Source of the DNA: Aminobacter sp039907765
Lineage (GTDB): Bacteria; Pseudomonadota; Alphaproteobacteria; Rhizobiales; Rhizobiaceae
Length of the DNA: 64,000 nucleotides
Reading direction: 5' to 3'
Assembly: GCF_039907765.1 (NCBI RefSeq)
Contig: NZ_JARDJI010000002.1
Coordinates: forward strand, 494,517-558,516
Shown: positions 56,334 to 64,000 of the stretch, in pieces
Layout: every line of letters begins with the position of its first letter
How positions within the stretch are numbered: the first letter of the stretch is position 1
The notes under the pieces: model-generated
What the model saw: only the letters and a program-made list of their open reading frames with translations
Told to the model about the DNA's origin: nothing
Databases searched by the model: none
Translations under genes and position numbers: made by a program

Positions 56334-56927
56334 TCAAGCACTTCGCAGAAGTGGACCACGCTCCGTGCGTGGATCGGCCAAAATCTCACGATTATTTCGA
56401 TATTTCTCGACTGCTCTCCGAAGCCTACGCTTTTGTTCAATGCGGCCAACTTCCCCAATTCGAGGAAAGAATGTCCGAAAGGGAGTTGGATCAACTGCCG
56501 GATTCATCTTGTCTTCGTTTGTTGCATACCACCAAACTTGAAAGATTTGAGCTTCAACAGGTAGGATTTTTGTCAGCAGCATATAGTCCAGCCAGCCCAT
56601 AAATAAGGGAGCGTCGTTTGCCGCGTCTGTGAATTCCGCCAACAGCGCTTCGTCGTTCCGAGCAGTTGAGTTGTCACGCCTATGATAGTGCTTGATCGCG
56701 TTCCAATATTGATTCCGCAGCGCCGCTATCTTGCGTATGTCAACGTCCGGAAATGTCCTCAGAATATGGGTCGATAGAGTGGGGATTTGTGCCTGTGACG
56801 CCAGTCCCTCGATTACTTCGCTTCCACCGCACGCCAAGGCCTGTACGGAAAATGGGTCCTTGTTCCTAATGAAAAGTTCAAGCGCAGCTCCCAGCTGGTT
56901 GCGGGCAATCTGCAACTTTATCGACAT
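56334..56927 (-). CDS. hypothetical protein, possible acquired gene
   Basis: A 197-residue soluble protein with no signal peptide or membrane segment. A perfect AGGAGG ribosome site about 7 bases before the ATG supports translation. The middle (IRKIAALRNQYWNAIKHYHRRD, then a D/E-rich stretch) suggests a mostly helical protein, and the C-terminus is very basic (EQKRRLRRAVEKYRNNRE). Base composition is visibly more AT-rich than in uvrA or the DUF72 gene on either side, which hints at horizontal acquisition. I do not recognise a family and assign no function. Confidence 0.75.
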   Translation of the reverse strand: MSIKLQIARNQLGAALELFIRNKDPFSVQALACGGSEVIEGLASQAQIPTLSTHILRTFPDVDIRKIAALRNQYWNAIKHYHRRDNSTARNDEALLAEFTDAANDAPLFMGWLDYMLLTKILPVEAQIFQVWWYATNEDKMNPAVDPTPFRTFFPRIGEVGRIEQKRRLRRAVEKYRNNREILADPRTERGPLLRSA

Positions 56928-56960
56928 ACTGCCCCCTCCTGCTACAGGTCTGTCTCAGAG

Positions 56961-59885
<2,925 letters not shown>

Positions 59886-60036
59886 TGCCGCGCCGCCGCC
59901 TCAAATCTGGATGTCTCGGAGTGGCGGGCGAGCCCGGCCATCCCCCTATGTAGGTATTTTCGACGCCCGGTCGAGAGCAGCGCCGCGCACACCGGCAAGC
60001 GTTTAAGCGCCTTTGGCGCCGGCGGGCAAGCGAAAA

Positions 60037-60051
60037 GAACAAAGGCCGAAC
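60037..60051. promoter_or_regulatory. LexA-binding SOS box of uvrA
   Basis: GAAC-AAAGGCC-GAAC is the reverse complement form of GTTC-N7-GTTC, an exact match. It lies about 150 bp upstream of the uvrA start. Confidence 0.8.
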
Positions 60052-60302
60052 GGCATCCTGACAACGGTATGGCAGGAGCGGGGCAGGGCCAAGATCCGGA
60101 AAGACGGTGTGCCGTTCACATTTTTCCCGCCCGACAATGTTGCTGTTGACGTGGCCGAATCAGGGATGCAGACTGCCCTTGTCGCCCGATGCCGAGCCCG
60201 TTCAATGGCTCCTCACCATGCTACGGACGGTCTGCGAGACGCCGCAGACACGCGAGTTGAGCGGAAGGCGTACATTTGGCGCAACTGACGTAGGAGCTAG
60301 GC

Positions 60303-60338
60303 ATGACTCCACCGGACAGTCCCGAAAGGTTCCGCTAG
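60303..60338 (+). CDS. possible 11-residue small ORF
   Basis: ATG at 60303 is preceded by TAGGAG with a 6-base gap, a good ribosome site, and reads 11 codons (MTPPDSPERFR) to TAG. It lies at the start of the hairpin-rich stretch and might be a leader peptide or an sRNA-encoded peptide. Length alone makes it unprovable here. Confidence 0.25.
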   Translation: MTPPDSPERFR

Positions 60339-60523
60339 AGAGACGGAGCCGCGGCAGGCGCAGGTGCCTGGCCGTTCCTGAGTGAACAGCCCCGCAGACC
60401 GTGACCTGCTGTCCCCCATACAATCAGAAACCGTAGTCGGATCGGTGGCCGAGAGCCACGAGCATCCGAGAGAGCAAAGCCGGTAAACCGCTCCCGGCAA
60501 TCAAGGGTACAACCCGACAAAAC

Positions 60524-60562
60524 GGCCCCGTGCGCTCCAGGGAGCGGCGGGGCCATATTTTT
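60524..60562. terminator. strong hairpin with T-run
   Basis: GGCCCCG pairs with CGGGGCC, and inside it CGCTC pairs with GAGCG around a CAGG loop; TATTTTT follows. A shorter T-run on the opposite strand (from CAAAAC) means it could act either way. No recognised gene lies directly before it on the plus strand. Confidence 0.7.
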
Positions 60563-60688
60563 GCGCCCCATATCTTGCGCCGATAGTCTCACGGCGCATT
60601 CGGCGGAATTTCTCCAGGGTCGGCTCTTGTCTTCCCGACAGCGCATTCCGACCTGACCCTCCAGGCTCGACCGAGCGAGGGGAGAACC

Positions 60689-61419
60689 ATGGCCGAACGT
60701 CAGACGCAGCTCATCGGCTTGATCGGGCATGAGCTGGGAATCCAGCGCGCTCTACTATCGTCTCGTCAACCAGGCGGCGCATCGGCGGCTGGGCGGGCAT
60801 CACAATGCACGCTCGCTGATGTTCACGCTCGACTTCGACGAACTCAACGATCTCGCCGCCAAGGGCGAGTGGCAGCGGGTCGCCGCGGTGGTTTCAGAAG
60901 CGGCTCGGCATCTCGAGGCCGGCGGCGCGGCCTTCGCCATGCTGACGGCGGTGACGCCGCATTGCGTCGCCGACAAGGCCGCTGCGGCCATCGGGCCAGT
61001 TGCTGCACATCGCCGATCCGGCCGGCAGGGCGCTCGAGGCCGCCGGGCACAGACGGGCAGGGCTGTTGGGCACGCGCTACACGATGGAGCTCGGCTTCCT
61101 GGGCGAAAGGCTGGAGAAGCAGTTCGGCATCAAGGCGCTGGTGCCGCCGGAGGACGAGCGGGCCGCCTTGCAACGCGTCATCATCGAGGAACTGACGCTC
61201 GGCGTGGTGAAGCCGGACTCGAAGGCGCTGCTCTTGCAACTTGCCAAGGGGCTGGCGGAGCGGGGGGCGGAATGCATCGTCGTCGCCTGCACCGAGCTGC
61301 CGCTGCTGCTGGCCATGGAACACTACCCGGTGCCTGCCCATGACATGGTGGAGCTTCATGCCGAGGCGGCGGTCGAGCTTGCCCTCGCGCAAGACCGAAC
61401 CGGTCGGCTGGAAGGCTAG
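60689..61419 (+). pseudogene. aspartate/glutamate racemase family gene with two frameshifts
   Basis: Three overlapping frames together spell one Asp/Glu/hydantoin racemase of about 240 residues. Frame A begins with a GAGGGGAGAA ribosome site and MAERQTQLIGLIG; at about 60724-60730 the reading must move to a second frame (GMSWESSALYYRLVNQA, through FAMLTAVTPHCVADKAAAAIG). At about 60988-61000 it must move to a third (LLHIADPAGRALEAAGHRR, through VACTELPLLLAMEHYPVP to the stop). The expected start sequence is GLIGGMSWESS, so about two bases are lost at the first site. Decay is more likely than programmed shifts; sequencing error cannot be excluded. Confidence 0.8.
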
Positions 61420-61452
61420 CGACCGCTGCTTTCCCGACGGCGTGCCGCCTAC

Positions 61453-62097
61453 CTAGCCCGCCGGTCCGGCAAACAGGATCAGGTTGCCATCGGGGTCGAG
61501 CACGATGAAGTTGCGGGCGCCCCAGGGCTCCTTTCGCAGCGTCTGGTGAAACGTCACCCCTGCGGCGTGGAATTCCGCAAACAGCTCTTTGATCTCGCTT
61601 GCGGTTGCGACGGTGATCGAGGCTGAAAGCAGGTGCTCGCGCCGACGGACATCGCCGACGAAGACCGGTTCGCAGACCAGCCTCAGTGCGATGCGCGCAT
61701 GGTCGCGAACGACCTGGGCGTAGAAGGGCGGCTCGCCATAAGCGAAATCGACCGCGAAACCGAGTTTTTCGGTGAAGAAGGCGCAGGACGCGGCCATATC
61801 GGCGACGAACAGCTGCGCAGAAATCGCGGCAAGGACAGGCGGCTGCGCCGGCAGGTCTTGTCGGCTCATGTCATCGGCTCCCGATTTGAGCGCCTGCCAG
61901 CCGTCGAAGCCCTGTTGCCGCGCGACCAATTCCTGCGCGTCGCTGAGCTTGAAGTTCGCCTGCATGATCTGGCCGTCGTCGAGGCAGGCGAACCGCGGCA
62001 GGCCGGCTCTCAGCACGGCGGCGACCGGGTAGTAGCCCTGGCGATGCCAGCGGAGATATTGCTTGGCCTGCTTCCTGAGGTTTTCGAGGCTCGGCAT
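61453..62097 (-). CDS. VOC-family glyoxalase/bleomycin-resistance-like protein
   Basis: A 214-residue protein with two parts: an N-terminal helical segment (residues 1-75, MPSLENLRKQAKQYLRWHRQ, with a KLSDAQELVARQQGFDGWQALK repeat-like stretch), and a glyoxalase-fold domain (about 85-214, ISAQLFVADMAASCAFFTEKLGF to NFIVLDPDGNLILFA). This combination is a known VOC subgroup of unknown substrate. The frame is open to 62379, but earlier ATGs add only low-quality sequence that would run across the ssb SOS box. Convergent with the racemase pseudogene, divergent from ssb. Confidence 0.82.
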   Translation of the reverse strand: MPSLENLRKQAKQYLRWHRQGYYPVAAVLRAGLPRFACLDDGQIMQANFKLSDAQELVARQQGFDGWQALKSGADDMSRQDLPAQPPVLAAISAQLFVADMAASCAFFTEKLGFAVDFAYGEPPFYAQVVRDHARIALRLVCEPVFVGDVRRREHLLSASITVATASEIKELFAEFHAAGVTFHQTLRKEPWGARNFIVLDPDGNLILFAGPAG

Positions 62098-62281
62098 GGG
62101 CGCAATTGCAGTTGGATGTCCCAGGTGGGCATTGCCCTTTCGGCGTTCTGCCGATGCGCCCCATGAAGCACGCCAACGATGCCCTTGGCATTCGCAGCTG
62201 TCAATCTGGTGCACCAGCTTGGCGTGATGGCCAAATGCGGGCAATGCCGCCGGCTCTTGCCAATGGTTGTGGACTGATATA

Positions 62282-62296
62282 GAACAAAATAAGAAC
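62282..62296. promoter_or_regulatory. LexA-binding SOS box upstream of ssb
   Basis: GAAC-AAAATAA-GAAC matches the alphaproteobacterial LexA direct repeat exactly (reverse complement form). It lies about 120 bp before ssb and about 185 bp before the divergent VOC gene, and is the AT-richest part of the gap, as expected of a promoter. Confidence 0.8.
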
Positions 62297-62417
62297 GAAA
62301 ATGACTTGTGGACGGCAAGTCCTTTTCCACCCGCAGGGGGCGCGGGCGGATGGCGCATTGGGCTAATGTGCGCCCTCACAATTTGGATCTGGTTTCGGAC
62401 GAGCGCGGAGCGGTGTC

Positions 62418-62981
62418 ATGGCAGGTAGCGTCAACAAGGTCATTCTGGTCGGCAATCTGGGCGCTGATCCTGAAATCCGCCGGCTCAATTCCGGCGAGCC
62501 GGTCGTCAACCTGCGTATCGCCACCTCGGAAAGCTGGCGCGACAAGAATTCCGGCGAGCGCAAGGAAAAGACCGAGTGGCATCAGGTCGTCATCTTCAAT
62601 GACAACCTCGCCAAGGTCGCCGAGCAGTACCTCAAGAAGGGCATGAAGGTTTACATCGAAGGCCAGCTCCAGACCCGCAAATGGGAGAAGGACGGCATCG
62701 AGCGCTACACCACCGAAATCGTGCTGCAGAAGTTCCGCGGCGAGCTGCAGATGCTCGACGCGCGCGGCCAGGGCGGTGAGTCCGGCTATAGCGGTGGCGG
62801 AGGCCAGGTCGGCTATGGCGGCGGGCAGGGCGGTGGCTATGGCGGCGGCGGCCGTGGCTCCGATTTCGGCCAGTCGAGCCCGACCGAGGGTTACGGCCGC
62901 GGCGGCGGTGGCGGCGGCCGCGGTGGCATGGGCGGCGGTGGCGGCGGTTCGCGCGACCTCGACGACGAAATCCCGTTCTGA
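62418..62981 (+). CDS. ssb: single-stranded DNA-binding protein
   Basis: Essential protein that coats single-stranded DNA in replication, recombination and repair. The 187-residue protein has an N-terminal OB fold (residues 1-115, SVNKVILVGNLGADPEIRRL; WHQVVIFNDNLAKVAEQYLKKG; KVYIEGQLQTRKWEKDG), then a Gly-rich linker of about 55 residues with many GGG/GYGG repeats, and the acidic partner-binding tip DDEIPF. SSB and UvrA are both SOS genes in alphaproteobacteria, and both have LexA boxes here. Confidence 0.97.
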   Translation: MAGSVNKVILVGNLGADPEIRRLNSGEPVVNLRIATSESWRDKNSGERKEKTEWHQVVIFNDNLAKVAEQYLKKGMKVYIEGQLQTRKWEKDGIERYTTEIVLQKFRGELQMLDARGQGGESGYSGGGGQVGYGGGQGGGYGGGGRGSDFGQSSPTEGYGRGGGGGGRGGMGGGGGGSRDLDDEIPF

Positions 62982-63010
62982 TCGCGACGGCGTAGATTTC
63001 TTGACGGACC

Positions 63011-63340
63011 AGGACGCTGTCGACGTCATGTTCGTCGAGCGGCCCGCCGTGAGCTATCAGGTCCAAGCCGAGGAATTGGCCGTCGTGGCCGGGGCTGCGC
63101 CGATGTCAGGTTCATCGAGCGACCCGCCCCGAGCCATCATCAGGTCCAAACAGAGGCAGCGGCAGTCATTGCCGGGGCTGCGCCGACGCCATGTTCGCCG
63201 GGCGGCCCGCCCCGAGCCATCATCAGGTCTATACAGAAGCAGCGGCTGTCGTCGCTGGGGCTGCGCCATGTCCCCGGCGGGCGGCCCACCCTGATCCACT
63301 AGGTCTAGGCCGAGCTAGAGCTGTCGCGGTCGGGGCTGCC
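63011..63340. repeat. degenerate 83-bp tandem repeat after ssb
   Basis: Starting 30 bp after ssb, units beginning GGGGCTGCGCC recur at 63091, 63174 and 63257 (period 83), with a shorter, more diverged unit before (from about 63013) and a partial one starting at 63332 (period 75). Each contains a block like ATGTTCGxCGxGCGGCCCGCC, then GAGCCATCATCAGGTC, then GCAGCGGC. The period is not a multiple of three and stop codons occur across frames, so it is unlikely to encode protein. Confidence 0.8.
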
Positions 63341-64000
63341 AGCTAGGTCTTGGCGGTCGAGACCTCGTCGTCCGTTCATTGGGGGACGCCGCCAGGGCGG
63401 CAGCGCAAGCTGTCCAATGCGATCGGCGGCTCTGCGATCATGCTCGACCTTCGACCTGGGTGCAGCCTTGCGGCCGTCATCTGCGCCAAAGCCAAATCGC
63501 CAGCGCAAGCTGCTTATCCTTGCGGCCTCGAGGTTGGCGGAACGCGTAGGCGCGGGGTCGTCATGTGGGTGAAGCAGGCGCGTGAGCGCCGTGGCGAGGA
63601 CCCTAGGATCCATGCCGTGAGATTTGGCCCAACGTGGAGATCTTTTCCTCTGGGCCGGAGATTTTTCTGTCTGTGCGGTCCTTCGCCTTGTCCCTGCCTG
63701 AGGGTCGTCCATTTCAAAGTCTCGTTTCTTCCCACCCCCCTCTGGGCTGCCGCCCATCTCCCCCACAAGGGGGGAGATCAGTCGCGTCGCCGGCGGCGCC
63801 TATCCTGCGACCGCTCGCCAAAAGTGATTGCCGGGCGAGTGGGTTAGCCGTGATCAGCGGTTTGCAGGTCGGTGATTGGCCGGGACGTCGATGGCGGCCT
63901 GATCTCCCCCCTTGTGGGGGGTGAGGAGTGGTCGCCGAAGGCGACGAAAAGCCAATTGCTTGGCTTTTCGAACGACGAACGCCGGCAGGGCAGAGGGGGG
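63341..64000. repeat. repeat-rich region with no convincing gene
   Basis: No open frame here shows a family. From about 63540 the sequence runs into TTTCTTCCCACCCCCCTCTG (63725-63744), identical to a 20-mer at 55.44 kb, then an ATCTCCCCC-ACAA-GGGGGGAGAT palindrome (63755-63778). A second C/G palindrome follows (about 63901-63922, CTCCCCCC-TTGT-GGGGGG), then GGTCGCCGAAGGCGACGAAAAGCC and a CCAATTGCTTGG palindrome. The frames at 63305-63766 (minus) and 63514-63768 (minus) look like translated repeat DNA. Confidence 0.65.

Larger units (their letters stand above)
60052..60688. other. gene-free, hairpin-rich stretch between uvrA and the racemase pseudogene
   Basis: Together with 59886-60036 this is about 800 bp without a convincing gene. 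From about 60250 it is rich in short inverted repeats: for example CAGGC...GCCTG near 60355-60371, GTGGC-CGAGA-GCCAC inside TCGGAT...ATCCGA near 60437-60470, and TGCGCCG...CGGCGCA (60576-60598). It ends with a terminator-like hairpin. The pattern suits a structured RNA, but I could not match it to tmRNA, RNase P, 6S, SRP RNA or a riboswitch. Confidence 0.4.

Noticed and set aside
60250..60560. tmRNA, RNase P RNA, 6S RNA, SRP RNA or cobalamin riboswitch as an explanation of the hairpin-rich stretch
   Set aside because: No tag-peptide reading frame, no RNase P or SRP core sequences and no B12-box were found on either strand.
63305..63766. A 153-codon minus-strand frame after ssb
   Set aside because: Low-complexity Arg/Pro/Ser sequence over repeat DNA, no ribosome site of note and no recognisable domain.

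Overview
The window is a GC-rich chromosomal segment from an alphaproteobacterium of the order Hyphomicrobiales (Rhizobiales), most like Mesorhizobium and other Phyllobacteriaceae. The main evidence is a fused IspD-IspF enzyme, a pyruvate dehydrogenase E1-beta with its own lipoyl domain, the dusB-ntrB-ntrC-ntrY-ntrX cluster, a eukaryotic-type glutamine synthetase II next to glnA/glnB, LpxI in place of LpxH, and three LexA boxes of the alphaproteobacterial direct-repeat form GTTC-N7-GTTC. The content is almost entirely core metabolism and housekeeping. No prophage, CRISPR array, rRNA or tRNA was recognised.

Layout. 1-2.6 kb: end of the lipid A operon (lpxA, lpxI, lpxB), closed by a terminator shared with gltA. 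2.6-8.1 kb: gltA and gltX leftward, comEC rightward. 8.2-8.5 kb: a large palindromic intergenic element. 8.5-14.7 kb: a leftward operon ppiD-trpD-trpC-moaC-moeA-lexA with an SOS box just before lexA. 14.9-24.7 kb: tpiA, secG, an L,D-transpeptidase, pyrG, kdsA, dodecin, eno, ftsB. 24.8-32.9 kb: the pyruvate dehydrogenase operon (pdhA, pdhB, an unknown membrane protein, pdhC, an esterase, lpdA) running into lipA and a COQ10-like gene. 32.9-34.6 kb: pncC and ispDF leftward. 34.8-43.6 kb: dusB, the two nitrogen two-component systems ntrBC and ntrYX, and trkA. 43.6-50.3 kb: a D-amino-acid aminotransferase, hfq-hflX, mazG, crcB, rluC, a HAD phosphatase and the ATP12 chaperone. 50.3-53.6 kb: glnII facing glnA-glnB, with sigma-54 type promoters on both sides. 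53.8-57 kb: NAD(P)HX repair enzyme, a DUF72 gene and an AT-richer orphan gene. 57-63 kb: uvrA (leftward) and ssb (rightward), each with a LexA box, separated by an unexplained structured stretch, a twice-frameshifted racemase pseudogene and a VOC gene. 63-64 kb: 83-bp tandem repeats and dispersed palindromic repeats, with no convincing gene.

How it fits together. The nitrogen block is the clearest regulatory unit: NtrBC, NtrYX, PII and both glutamine synthetases lie within 19 kb. Two -24/-12 promoters and a recurring TTGTGCA-type motif upstream of dusB-ntrBC and glnII (with related half-sites at glnB and ntrY) suggest one NtrC regulon. The PDH operon joins the complex's subunits with the enzyme (LipA) that makes the lipoyl cofactor two of them carry. 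LexA, UvrA and SSB form an SOS set.

The least explained parts are the hairpin-rich stretch at 60.25-60.60 kb with an 11-codon ORF, the 99-residue membrane protein inside the PDH operon, the orphan at 56.3-56.9 kb and the tandem repeats after ssb. Nothing here amounts to a clearly new multi-gene system.
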